From contig OX411544.1 of the NCBI GenBank assembly GCA_948146395.1, forward strand, positions 60,783,856 through 60,847,855: DNA of 64,000 nt, given 5' to 3'. Under the pieces are notes generated by a model that was given only the letters and a program-made list of their open reading frames with translations, made no database searches and was not told where the DNA came from. Source of the stretch: Fragum whitleyi (taxonomy: Eukaryota; Mollusca; Bivalvia; Cardiida; Cardiidae). Below, piece by piece: positions 54,301-56,409 of the stretch. Every line of letters begins with the position of its first letter. The stretch's first letter is position 1. The position numbers and the translations under genes are program-made.

Positions 54301-56409
54301 CTCCAGCTGCTATCTCAAATAGGTGATAGTATGATGTGCAACTACTGCGCTATGACGGGGGAAAGCCAATCTGCAGCTTTTTTATAATCTGTTATCAGTA
54401 TAGTATTAAGCAAAATTTAATGCTGTTATACAATCGTTTCATGATAATTAATCCCTGTTATGCTGAACTCAGAATTTTTCTGTCTAGACAGGAGGTATAG
54501 ACAAAGATCAGCCTGCAGACTGATTTTTATCTATACCACCTAATATTTTTCTTTTAATCCAAAATAGAGTAAGCCATAAATTAGTTTGTCAGAAAAAATA
54601 CTGACTCCCATTTAGTACACCAAGGGCTAGCACCACTTTGATTTTTAATATAATATTCACAAGGTTTTTATTCAGCATGACAAGGTTTAGCAAATACTGT
54701 TACACAATTTGGTTCAAAATAATAAATCATCATGAAGCAAATGAGTGGCAGAATTTTGCTCCATAACTATATATTATGTAGCTTAATGACTTACAGCTTT
54801 ATGGGGCACTATTTTAGGGAGCCTGGGTCCTCCCCCGCCACCTTTGTTTTCCTTTCTGGGGGATGTTGGAGCATTGGTCTCACTCTTGGCTTTGCGAGGA
54901 TCTTTCTTGTTACGGCCCTGTTTAGAAATATCAAAGGGAAAATATGATAAAAGGTGTAGCTATATACTTGATAAAATTCTTACTTAACAGTAAATATGAC
55001 TTGAGGTAGTGGACTCCTAATAGTTCCGCAACATTTTGGACCTATGAACTTTAACAATGTTGACTGAGGTTTCCTAATGAAAATCATTAGGAAACCTCAG
55101 TTAACACCGTTAAAGTTCATTACTTCCAAAACAATGCAAAACTATTACAGGTCCTCTACCTTAAACGCATTTCCACACAATTCCAATTTTTGACACTCCT
55201 GGGGAAATAAGCTCCAGAAAACTCTATAGTGGTGGTGTTTGTGGTCTAGATGTAGAGTATTGGCCTCTTGAACCAACGGTCCTGAGTTTGATTCACAGGA
55301 GTAGGTATCCATCTTGGTTCTTTCAATGGCGTACATATTCAGTGTAAATACTGGTGAATTTTCAAGGCAGCAAAAACATGGGGGATTTATCTAAGTTATT
55401 AGAACTTGTTTCCCAAAAGATGTAAAATAAATAGGTTAAACCAAACCAGAAAACATTGTAGAAATTCAAGAAGCTGCTTGTTATTAGGCAGGATAGGTTA
55501 CGAGTTTTTTTCCATTTCATAATTTTTTATAGATTCTACTCTACTAGAAATATTCTTTTTAAAAATTAAGTCATTCATATCATGGGCCATGCAACAAAGT
55601 TAAAACATTCCTTTCATTAAGTTGATTCTTAAGGTCATTAAGTCTTTTCATTTTCTTTTCATTAAATTGAATATTCTTTGGCAAAATTGGTTGCAATTTT
55701 TTCATGAGGGTAGTTAATGTTAAGCAAAAAAGATGAAATAATGGAAGTCTTATCATGAACTCTGTTACCAGATCAAATTTCATTATCATTAAATTAAACA
55801 ACTTCATTATTTGAAACAGCCTTTTATATACAACTTCATTATTAAACAGTCTTTTATCCTGTATTAATTGAGGGCATAGAGCAAAAACATGTTGTGTGTC
55901 TAAATAATGTATAGACACATACTATATTTTTTCTCTAAGCCGTTGTAATATAGTTTCCTTTTTGTTTATTGGAAAAGTGTCATGAAAAGTTTGCAAGTTT
56001 AACTATTTGACAAGCACAAACAGCCTTGAGTTATGGAAAGTCATAACAAGATGTGTTTGTGAAACATGAATGCCCCGGAAATGCAATTTTTTAGAAATTT
56101 GACCTTGACAGATGACCTTGACCTTGTCACATGACCTTCACCTTGGTACCAGCAGATGGGTATCAGTGTGATCTATCATCATAAAAAATATGAGCATTTT
56201 ATCTTGAATAGCCTTGAAAATATTCGCAATGTTAAGTGTTTCGGTTAAGTTTTGCAGACAGACAGATGGACAATGGTAAAACAATATGTCCCAGATCTTT
56301 CAATGCGGGTGCATAAAAAAAGACTTACAAGTTTTGGAAGACGTTTGTCCTCGTTGTCGGTAGTCTCACTTTGAAAATCTTCATCATAGGTGTCATCTAA
56401 GTTTTCCAT
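10445..56409 (-). CDS. Annexin-family gene with two four-repeat cores (20 coding exons)
   Basis: Annexins are cytosolic proteins that bind acidic phospholipid membranes, usually through calcium. This gene is read from exon chaining: every junction keeps phase and every predicted intron is GT-AG apart from one likely GC-AG. The product has an acidic/lysine-rich N-terminal region (about 292 residues), core 1 (repeats 1-4), a lysine/glutamine/proline-rich linker of about 96 residues, and core 2 (repeats 5-8). Recognisable annexin signatures include LKECYRK, RSEIDMPAIRKVYKK, RSNKQRQELKKVYEQKY, EGLGTSEPVLIAVLCTR and RSEVDLIDIKSRYEE. Eight repeats resemble the vertebrate ANXA6 layout, but the long charged N-terminus and linker are not typical. 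Most calcium loops are degenerate; only repeat 6 has GLGT followed 38 residues later by Asp. Upstream non-coding exons are likely, because an acceptor lies 6 nt before the start codon. Family assignment is secure; orthology is not. Confidence 0.92.
10684..10983 (-). pseudogene. Copy C of the annexin terminal exon, split by a TTAA element
   Basis: The exon start (VDLID codons, at about 10967-10983) and the rest (about 10684-10740) are separated by a 221-bp insertion. An in-frame TAG follows GKG in the second part. Removing the insertion and one TTAA restores alignment with forms A and D, so this is a duplicated terminal exon killed after duplication. Confidence 0.8.
10742..10962. mobile_element. 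221-bp TTAA-flanked MITE (piggyBac-like) inside an exon copy
   Basis: Flanked by TTAA at 10738-10741 and 10963-10966. Termini are inverted: CCCTTTCCTG at one end and CAGCAAAGGG at the other. It has an internal inverted repeat around AGAAATTGCTTGTAAGAAGC. TTAA target duplication is the hallmark of piggyBac-type transposition; no transposase is encoded. The pre-insertion sequence is visible in sister exon copies. Confidence 0.85.
11060..11150 (-). pseudogene. Broken copy B of the annexin terminal exon
   Basis: Same acceptor (TTTCAG then GTTGATTTGATAGA) as forms A and D, but about 15 nt are missing after VDLID. A frame change near the VNNK codons brings an early TGA. If spliced it would give a short C-terminus lacking the last helix. 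Read as a decayed tandem duplicate. Confidence 0.75.
11246..11350 (-). CDS. Annexin terminal exon, form A (first in transcription)
   Basis: 34 codons plus TAG: VDLIDIKSRYEENEGQSLYQ then TVNNKMLILPLVKI. It joins exon 19 in phase 0 through a GTTTCAG acceptor. The first 25 residues match the other terminal copies almost exactly. The last nine (MLILPLVKI) differ from form D but still resemble the hydrophobic C-terminal helix of annexins. Either this is the normally used last exon, being nearest to exon 19, or it is an alternative to form D. Product length would be 982 residues. Confidence 0.75.
   Translation of the reverse strand, partial: VDLIDIKSRYEENEGQSLYQTVNNKMLILPLVKI
12018..12130 (-). CDS. 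Annexin exon 19 (repeat 7 end, repeat 8 start)
   Basis: 2 nt plus 37 codons: split codon A, then KAVEDPVEFHVQTLGSCFNN and MGVNDNQLIRMVVPRSE. Phase and position match exon 11 of core 1, both ending in RSE in phase 0. The repeat 8 loop is MGVNDN, without the GT of a calcium site. CAG acceptor, GTAGGT donor. Confidence 0.92.
12350..12385. repeat. C25 A11 homopolymer tract
   Basis: Twenty-five C followed by eleven A, inside the SINE-like repeat at 12240-12600. A 25-nt G run on the minus strand, the transcribed sense of the annexin gene, lies between exon 19 and exon 18. True length is uncertain, since such runs are prone to assembly error. Confidence 0.85.
12877..13160. repeat. Inverted-repeat element upstream of the exon 19 side of exon 18
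   Basis: Arms GGGGCCAGCTTATTTGTTGCC and its inverted match near 13115-13150, and CAATTAGAAACCAGCTCCTA facing CAGCTGGTTTCTTATTGTGG. About 280 bp; ends 50 bp from exon 18. The plus-strand open frame here is repeat-derived. Confidence 0.7.
13210..13285 (-). CDS. Annexin exon 18 (repeat 7, second half)
   Basis: 25 codons plus 1 nt: LTGSDVYTDLAKAGLGDD then EEGYISI. The start at TTG ACA GGC follows a good pyrimidine-rich TTCCAG acceptor, is in phase 0 with exon 17, and gives the expected YkkLtGxDvxxxl. The frame also stays open upstream to 13337, but that extension would break the phase and insert residues not expected in the fold. GTAATA donor, ends in phase 1. Confidence 0.88.
13608..13875. repeat. 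AGCCTGTGTGTGAC-family element, diverged
   Basis: GAGCCTGTGCATTAGATTTC at the left; inner palindrome GACTCTGACCAGTCTGTGCA / TGACCAGAGTCTTC. Explains the plus-strand open frame in this stretch, which is not a gene. Confidence 0.65.
15599..15658 (-). other. Open 60-nt candidate cassette in intron 17
   Basis: Twenty codons, phase 0 to 0, flanked by TTCAG and a strong AAG-GTGGGT donor. It reads NIKPVQNLLIIYSFAYALEK. The KPVQxLLI word resembles exon 8 (KPVQTLLIV). It could be an optional exon or a relic; open frames this short are common by chance. Confidence 0.25.
16051..16140 (-). CDS. Annexin exon 17 (repeat 7, first half)
   Basis: 30 codons, phase 0 to 0: GLNPSSDVFKTLLTESNHLQ then VKATFDSYKK. 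It matches FxxlLxxxsxxHLxxvxxxYkk of annexin repeat 7 and parallels exon 10. The calcium loop is GLNPSSD, so the second glycine and Thr are missing. CAG acceptor, GTACGT donor. Confidence 0.92.
16769..16917 (-). CDS. Annexin exon 16 (repeat 6 end, connector to repeat 7)
   Basis: 2 nt plus 49 codons: split codon A, then YKSDMVQDITRDSSGDLKTL, LTLLCQGKRDPGTAVDMNQA and DKDAKALSE. The DSSGD element and the connector ending DAxxLxE are typical of repeats 2 and 6. The Asp of DITRD completes the repeat 6 calcium site. CAG acceptor, GTAAGT donor, ends in phase 0. A degenerate copy of its 5' part with the acceptor lies at about 17175-17315. Confidence 0.93.
17170..17320 (-). repeat. Decayed copy of exon 16 5' part and its acceptor
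   Basis: Words TCACCAGAGCTGTCTTTTG, TAATGTCTCATAC and GATTTGTAGGCTGTA match the exon 16 start region and its upstream intron at 16860-16990. It lies upstream of the exon in transcription, unlike the other partial copies. Stops and an altered frame make use unlikely. Confidence 0.75.
17950..18060. repeat. About 56-bp tandem duplication next to exon 15
   Basis: GTTAATACAAAATATCAACC to GTGTCAGATTTGAGTAA occurs twice with minor differences, ending about 15 bp from exon 15's donor. Confidence 0.8.
18075..18108 (-). CDS. Annexin exon 15 (short, repeat 6)
   Basis: 11 codons plus 1 nt encoding DIQSVKDHYKT, the annexin B helix of repeat 6 (consensus eIxxIkxxYk). It joins exon 14 in phase 0 and exon 16 in phase 1. 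CAG acceptor, GTACAT donor. Too short to be seen as an open frame alone; supported by family pattern, position and phase. Confidence 0.85.
18434..18543. repeat. Fold-back repeat (GTTAAACGCTAATAATTG)
   Basis: Left arm GTTAAACGCTAATAATTGAA then AATTAA; right arm TTAATTTTCAATTATTAGCG then TTTAAC. Arms of about 26 bp are near-perfect, with about 55 bp between them containing GATCGACTGAGG. Confidence 0.8.
20533..20834 (-). repeat. Tandem array of partial exon 14 copies
   Basis: Three units of about 100 bp (near 20533, 20634 and 20733) follow exon 14. Each carries the 3' part of the exon, its donor and about 30 bp of intron. The units at 20533 and 20733 have a 1-nt frame change (GCAGTGGGAGGG) that brings a stop; the middle unit is intact. 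Confidence 0.88.
20634..20699 (-). other. Intact 66-nt partial copy of exon 14 (possible cassette)
   Basis: 22 codons, phase 0 to 0: AVEGLGTSEPVLIAVLCTRS then GA, with an AG acceptor (ATAAG) and a GTAAGT donor. It repeats the GLGT loop of exon 14. Inclusion between exons 14 and 15 would keep frame and add a partial annexin repeat. The polypyrimidine tract is poor, so it may be only a relic. Confidence 0.55.
20835..21005 (-). CDS. Annexin exon 14 (repeat 5 end, repeat 6 calcium loop)
   Basis: 57 codons, phase 0 to 0, starting NLMIDLESEVPGDTEEITLA, then LMMTPVEYDAYCLHEAVEGL and GTSEPVLIAVLCTRSGV. It holds the only canonical type II loop of the protein, GLGT; the partner Asp lies 38 residues later, in exon 16 (the D after DITR). 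TAG acceptor, GTAAGT donor. Three partial copies of its 3' part follow at about 100-bp spacing. Confidence 0.94.
21048..21354. mobile_element. TIR MITE (TACCATATTTCC ends) beside exon 14
   Basis: Left end TACCATATTTCCGCTAATAA, right end TTTATTAGGAGAAATATGGTA. The interior contains a perfect-looking palindrome AATCATATAAATCATTTATA-type near 21185-21225. A related degraded copy at 17606-17818 begins ATACCATATTTCCTCTAATA. Confidence 0.75.
21914..22345 (-). CDS. Annexin exon 13 (Lys-rich linker plus repeat 5 start)
   Basis: 144 codons, phase 0 to 0. The first 96 residues are a lysine/glutamine/proline/alanine-rich linker (GVESKKTAPPPQQQPVKDTT at its start), likely disordered. The last 48 are annexin repeat 5: RPEDDCDRLNTALTAEPVNE, then AEIVAILPKRSNKQRQELKK and VYEQKYKK. 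ILxxRSNxQRQ is a textbook annexin motif. CAG acceptor, GTAACA donor. The linker and repeat 5 share an exon, so the two cores are one polypeptide rather than two adjacent genes. Confidence 0.94.
22770..22910 (-). CDS. Annexin exon 12 (end of repeat 4, end of core 1)
   Basis: 47 codons, phase 0 to 0, starting IDMPAIRKVYKKTYGVDIT, then EEIRSKPHPTQKCLVELAMK and PTPAKEK. It closes core 1 with the annexin pattern DxxxIxxxYxxxyGxxLxxxI. Core 1 therefore ends without a stop and reads on into the linker exon. CAG acceptor, GTATAT donor. Confidence 0.93.
24379..24482 (-). CDS. Annexin exon 11 (repeat 3 end, repeat 4 start)
   Basis: 2 nt plus 34 codons: split codon M, then GCIDTPDIYLASQLRKHKV and PTDPLFINILVLRSE. 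This is the typical cxxxPxxYxAxxL helix and the start of repeat 4 up to the conserved RSE. The loop HKVPTD lacks the glycines of a type II calcium site. CAG acceptor, GTGAGA donor, ends in phase 0 at RSE, exactly as in exon 19 of core 2. Confidence 0.93.
24590..25010 (-). repeat. Two decayed partial copies of exon 10
   Basis: Segments at about 24890-25000 and 24590-24700 match the 3' part of exon 10 (words AGAGCCTGAAAG, AGTCTTGTTTCATG and CTGAAACCTGCC on the plus strand) at about 255-290-bp intervals. Both carry stops and indels. The spacer between them holds a short palindrome around CTTTGCACATGCACATACATG. Confidence 0.8.
25125..25305 (-). CDS. Annexin exon 10 (most of repeat 3)
   Basis: 60 codons plus 1 nt, beginning AGDGRWDQEDGKFLQLLNV, continuing SFAHLKAVLVKYRQVSDGKD, and ending QALKVL. 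The alignment with annexin repeat 3 (AGegxwGTDExxFixiL, then HLxavfxxYxxisgkd) is clear. The GTD of the calcium loop is replaced by WDQED. CAG acceptor, GTAAGA donor, ends in phase 1. Two decayed copies of the 3' part of this exon lie at about 24890-25000 and 24590-24700. Confidence 0.93.
25728..25796 (-). CDS. Annexin exon 9 (repeat 2-3 connector)
   Basis: 23 codons, phase 0 to 0, starting GTRDESSDVDEDEAKKDAE and ending ELFK. It matches the usual long connector between annexin repeats 2 and 3 that ends in DAxxLyxAG. The stretch is more acidic than usual. CAG acceptor, GTATAG donor. Confidence 0.88.
25861..26702. repeat. Repeat with tandem GACCTTGACCTTTGACC units in intron 8-9
   Basis: Starts AACTAGAACTGTCGCAGAGC and ends with ACGGACGGACGGATGGACAG, ACATGGTGAAACC and CCCCCTCTACTTCGTAGG. 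The inside has about five units of 105-150 bp with CACTTCCTTGGGTCATAAGG, AAGTTTCATGATTGTAGG and GACTGTGACCTTGACC. Frames opened by the unit are not genes. Confidence 0.8.
27137..27212. repeat. Fold-back repeat (AAATAACAGCTGAAAA)
   Basis: AAATAACAGCTGAAAATTCT, AATTTTTGAGAATGA, then the inverse TCATTCTCAAAAATTTAG and TTTTTCAGCTGTTATTT. The arms nearly touch. Confidence 0.8.
27501..27721. mobile_element. 221-bp TTAA-flanked MITE, second copy
   Basis: Same family and exactly the same length as the element at 10742. TTAA flanks at 27497-27500 and 27722-27725, termini CCCTTTCCTG and CAGGAAAGGG, same internal hairpin (GAAATTGTTTGTCACAAGC). Lies in the intron between exons 8 and 9. Confidence 0.85.
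27882..27973. repeat. Near-perfect hairpin repeat (GGCTCAG..CAGTTGTAACTGCC)
   Basis: Arms TCGATGGCTCAGTACAAAAC and GTTTCCCACTGAGCCATCGA flank GTTGTAACTGCC/GGCAGTTACAAC around a short AT loop. About 90 bp almost fully self-complementary. Same family at 8711-8780, 29556-29634, 48509-48579 and 63953-64000, with a half copy at 28380-28412. Confidence 0.85.
28579..28658 (-). CDS. Annexin exon 8 (repeat 2, second half)
   Basis: 2 nt plus 26 codons: the split codon E, then FSISLEEDIADRTPKPVQTL and LIVLQK. This fits the annexin segment LeedIaxdtxGxxxxLLxxLL. CAG acceptor, GTATCT donor, ends in phase 0. Confidence 0.92.
28940..29265 (-). repeat. Tandem decayed partial copies of exon 7
   Basis: At least four copies of the exon 7 3' half (around CAGAACTGAAGGAATGCTAC) at about 29211-29261, 29104-29158, 29012-29057 and 28940-28975. 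The nearest copy keeps a GTAGG donor; the further ones lose it. Spacing is roughly 70-100 bp. Confidence 0.88.
29306..29390 (-). CDS. Annexin exon 7 (repeat 2)
   Basis: 28 codons plus 1 nt, starting TEDVVDVVELLSTRNNAGIA and ending ELKECYRK. It joins exon 6 in phase 0 and gives the annexin motif ALxTEDxxxxVxLLSTR. The canonical glycine loop is absent, so no calcium site is predicted in repeat 2. CAG acceptor, GTAGAG donor, ends in phase 1. Several decayed copies of its 3' half lie just downstream in transcription, at 28940-29261. Confidence 0.93.
29556..29634. repeat. Hairpin repeat with paired base change in both arms
   Basis: Arms read GTAACTCCCTA and TAGGGAGTTAC, where other copies have ACTGCC and GGCAGT. 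The two changes keep base pairing. Confidence 0.8.
30330..30575. repeat. AGCCTGTGTGTGAC-family element
   Basis: About 240 bp with inverted ends (GAGCCTGTGCGTGACAATTT; AAATGCACGCACAGGCTC) and an inner palindrome AAGACTCTGGCC/GTCCAGAGTCTT around a CATATGC centre. Others in the window: 13608-13875, 41520-41757, 45174-45410, 47296-47546, and a partial one at 25465-25535. No coding capacity; MITE-like. Confidence 0.75.
31485..31646. repeat. Palindromic MITE, same family
   Basis: AAGGTAGTGTACCCATAATA at the left, CTCACTACCCTAA at the right, centre CCTAATGAAATCATTAGG. About 162 bp. Confidence 0.75.
32167..33105. mobile_element. About 0.94-kb TIR element with iterated GTTTTGGCCACGGAC ends
   Basis: Flanked by an exact 8-bp duplication CCTTTTGG (32159-32166, 33106-33113). 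Both ends carry inverted, iterated 15-bp words (GTTTTGGCCACGGAC): three at the left, four at the right, then a shared CAAAGTAGGACCTTTTGGCC-like segment. The interior is AT-rich and non-coding. It is inserted within another repeat. An 8-bp duplication suggests a hAT-like mechanism. Confidence 0.75.
32531..32616. repeat. Perfect 43-bp tandem duplication
   Basis: TACATGTAACAATTTTTGTT to TTTATTGGG occurs twice in direct succession inside the AT-rich interior of the TIR element. Looks recent. Confidence 0.85.
33890..38395. mobile_element. About 4.5-kb element with inverted ends and CpG-rich interior
   Basis: Left end contains GTCGGACGAAAGTGCCATTT and later GGGGTGCCCGGATTTTG. The right end contains the inverse: TGGCACTTTCGTCCGACGTG and CAAGTCGGGCACCCC. 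A second internal iteration lies at 34262-34400 (GGAGTGCCCGATTTTAC). The centre (34.6-35.6 kb) is unusually GC- and CpG-rich. Open frames at 34668-34898, 34956-35180 and 35939-36199 (plus strand) show no recognisable domain. Confidence 0.6.
34630..35590. repeat. Field of degenerate CGTCG / CGCCGAC words
   Basis: Dozens of short words such as TCGTCGAATATGTCGGCGAA, GTCGTCGACACATTGGCGAT, CGACTAGTCGCCGATC and GTCGCCGGCGACTAGGCGTCG occur on both strands in about 1 kb, contrasting with AT-rich flanks. No stable repeat unit could be fixed by eye. Confidence 0.55.
38766..39006. mobile_element. 241-bp TTAA-flanked MITE
   Basis: Flanked by TTAA at 38762-38765 and 39007-39010. Termini CCCTTGTCATGCCGA and TCAGCATGACAAGGG are inverted repeats. 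The centre holds a short palindrome around CTGCACATATGTGCAG. Non-coding and non-autonomous, piggyBac-like by target site. Confidence 0.85.
39272..39990. repeat. CAAGAGGGCC...GTGAACTAAA element
   Basis: Starts CAAGAGGGCCATGATGGGCC and CTCACTTGAG, ends CTCACCTTGAGCACTCTGTG and CTCAAGTGAACTAAA. The interior holds diverged tandem words CTTGCCAAGT and TTGGCCAA. Relatives: 4548-5220 and, partly, 285-1150. Non-coding. Confidence 0.7.
41520..41757. repeat. AGCCTGTGTGTGAC-family element next to exon 6
   Basis: GAGCCTGTGTGTGATATTTC at the left; ATATCACTCACAGGCTC at the right; inner arms around TGTGCAGATGCACAGGCTGG. Ends about 70 bp before exon 6. Confidence 0.7.
41830..41943 (-). CDS. Annexin exon 6 (repeat 1 end, repeat 2 start)
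   Basis: 38 codons, phase 0 to 0, starting DLITELKLGLGNHWDN and ending DAYAVFDALS. This is the C-D-E helix part of repeat 1 (pattern dL-x-x-eLk) followed by the A helix of repeat 2 (DAyaxxxAl). TAG acceptor, GTAAGT donor. The following intron is about 12.4 kb, the largest clear one, and is packed with mobile elements. Confidence 0.92.
42268..42474 (+). mobile_element. tRNA-derived SINE, plus orientation
   Basis: Same family as 2395-2579: CTGTCAATCTAGAGGTCCTG, B box GGTTCGATCCC, body ending CCATTGTTAGGTGCTCCAGC. The 5' end of the head is missing and replaced by a T-run. In the intron between exons 5 and 6. Confidence 0.8.
42589..42750. repeat. 162-bp palindromic MITE (AAGGTAGTGG ends)
   Basis: Ends AAGGTAGTGGAACCGTAATA and TATTACGGTTCCACTTCCTT are inverted; the centre TTTCTAATGAAAATCATTAG folds back. 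Whole element is one long imperfect palindrome. Related copies at 31485-31646 and 55003-55163. Confidence 0.8.
42844..42938 (-). CDS. Annexin exon 5 (repeat 1, helices A-B)
   Basis: 2 nt plus 31 codons. It encodes GKPEDIMIKTLIKKTHKQRM and then TTKAKFRQKYDL, matching the annexin pattern of a helix pair ending in Y-x-L. The loop that would be GxGT is LGKPED here, so a type II calcium site is lost in repeat 1. CAG acceptor, GTGAGT donor, ends in phase 0. Confidence 0.93.
43540..43627 (-). CDS. Annexin exon 4 (entry into repeat 1)
   Basis: 29 codons plus 1 nt. A charged lead (EDGVTNERKKEDKEDKSD) runs straight into the first helix of annexin repeat 1, VAQLFKIAKQL. CAG acceptor at 43628-43630, GTAGGG donor, ends in phase 1. 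The exon ties the disordered N-terminus to the annexin core in a single open frame, which is strong evidence that exon 3 belongs to the same gene. Confidence 0.88.
45174..45410. repeat. AGCCTGTGTGTGAC-family element
   Basis: GAGCCTGTGTGTGACATTTC at the left; AAATGTCAGGGACATGCTC at the right; inner palindrome ACTGGTCAGCC/ACCAGAGTCTTT. Lies just downstream of exon 3. Confidence 0.7.
45601..46218 (-). CDS. Annexin exon 3 (large Lys/Glu/Asp/Asn-rich disordered exon)
   Basis: 206 codons without a stop, phase 0 to 0. It starts RSNSFRRSQDKDKGQ after a TAG acceptor and ends in a run of lysines then TSK. The whole exon is highly charged, rich in K, E, D, Q and N, and predicted disordered; RRS and RSNSF are possible basophilic kinase sites. 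The best 3' end is AAG followed by GCAAGA, a GC-AG type donor that joins in phase to exon 4. The alternative GT donor in phase (TAT then GTACCA, about 30 nt further) is weaker. This is the largest exon and makes most of the N-terminal region. Confidence 0.82.
47296..47546. repeat. AGCCTGTGTGTGAC-family element
   Basis: GAGCCTAAGTGTGACATTTC at the left, AAATGTCACTCACAGGCTTA at the right, with GATTAAGACTC-like and CCAGAGTCTTCAC inner arms. In the large intron upstream of exon 3. Confidence 0.7.
48509..48579. repeat. Hairpin repeat, same family
   Basis: GGTTCAGCATGAGGCAGTTG, TAACTGCC, then AGGCAGTTATAACTG and TGAGCCATC. In the large intron between exons 2 and 3. Confidence 0.8.
51697..51914 (-). 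mobile_element. tRNA-derived SINE, minus orientation
   Basis: Contains the body words GCACCTAACAATGGATTCCT, CCTTTCCTAGCCTC and CCCATTGGTGAGAGAG, and a mutated head ending ATTGTGCTATAATGGCAGC. Partial relatives: 14568-14655 and 54237-54362; a very diverged one at 37440-37765. Confidence 0.75.
53388..53520. repeat. Palindromic repeat (GTGGGTACTCATTTGAATT)
   Basis: GTGGGTACTCATTTGAATTG faces AATTCAAATGAGTACCCAC across a short loop. A diverged relative lies at 42095-42230. Confidence 0.7.
54459..54692. mobile_element. Decayed copy of the 241-bp MITE family
   Basis: Begins TTAATCCCTGTTATGCTGA and ends TTCAGCATGACAAGG, in opposite orientation to the copy at 38766. Termini and flanks are eroded. 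Further eroded relatives lie at 16978-17170, 17305-17530 and 62075-62277. Confidence 0.65.
54795..54917 (-). CDS. Annexin exon 2 (basic, Gly-rich N-terminal segment)
   Basis: 41 codons, phase 0 to 0, with a CAG acceptor and a perfect GTAAGT donor. It encodes a basic low-complexity stretch starting GRNKKDPRKAK, then SPRKENKGGGGGPRLPKIV and ending PHKA. GC content and absence of stops stand out from the flanking AT-rich intron. No domain is recognisable; it is linked to the annexin gene by strand, phase and similar charged composition. Confidence 0.75.
55003..55163. repeat. Palindromic MITE, same family
   Basis: GAGGTAGTGGACTCCTAATA at the left, GGTCCTCTACCTTAA at the right, centre GGTTTCCTAATGAAAATCAT. 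About 161 bp; just downstream in transcription of exon 1, upstream of exon 2. Confidence 0.8.
55232..55312 (+). repeat. tRNA-like relic
   Basis: GTGGTCTAGATGTAGAGTAT and GAGTTTGATTCACAGGAG resemble mutated A and B boxes. Lies in intron 1 on the strand opposite to the annexin gene. Probably a SINE head fragment. Confidence 0.4.
56329..56409 (-). CDS. Annexin exon 1 (start codon; acidic N-terminus)
   Basis: 27 codons beginning MENLDDTYDEDFQSE and ending RLPKL, followed by a GTAAG donor. The exon proper begins at 56415: a CAG acceptor precedes AGAAGT and then the ATG, so a further 5' exon must exist upstream. The first two codons (AGA AGT) are in frame, so upstream coding sequence cannot be excluded, but an ATG this close to the acceptor suits the usual start after a 5' UTR exon. 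Ends in phase 0. The residues are acidic and probably disordered. Confidence 0.75.

Larger units (their letters stand above)
46219..54794. other. Large intron between exons 2 and 3
   Basis: 8.6 kb without convincing coding sequence on either strand. It contains the repeats listed at 47296, 48509, 51697, 53388, 54237 and 54459, and AT-rich DNA. An additional short charged exon could hide here, because low-complexity exons are hard to see. Confidence 0.6.

Noticed and set aside
55580..55918. 112-codon minus-strand open frame
   Set aside because: Very AT-rich, hydrophobic and Lys/Asn/Leu-dominated, with internal near-repeats and no splice or family support. It lies in an intron.
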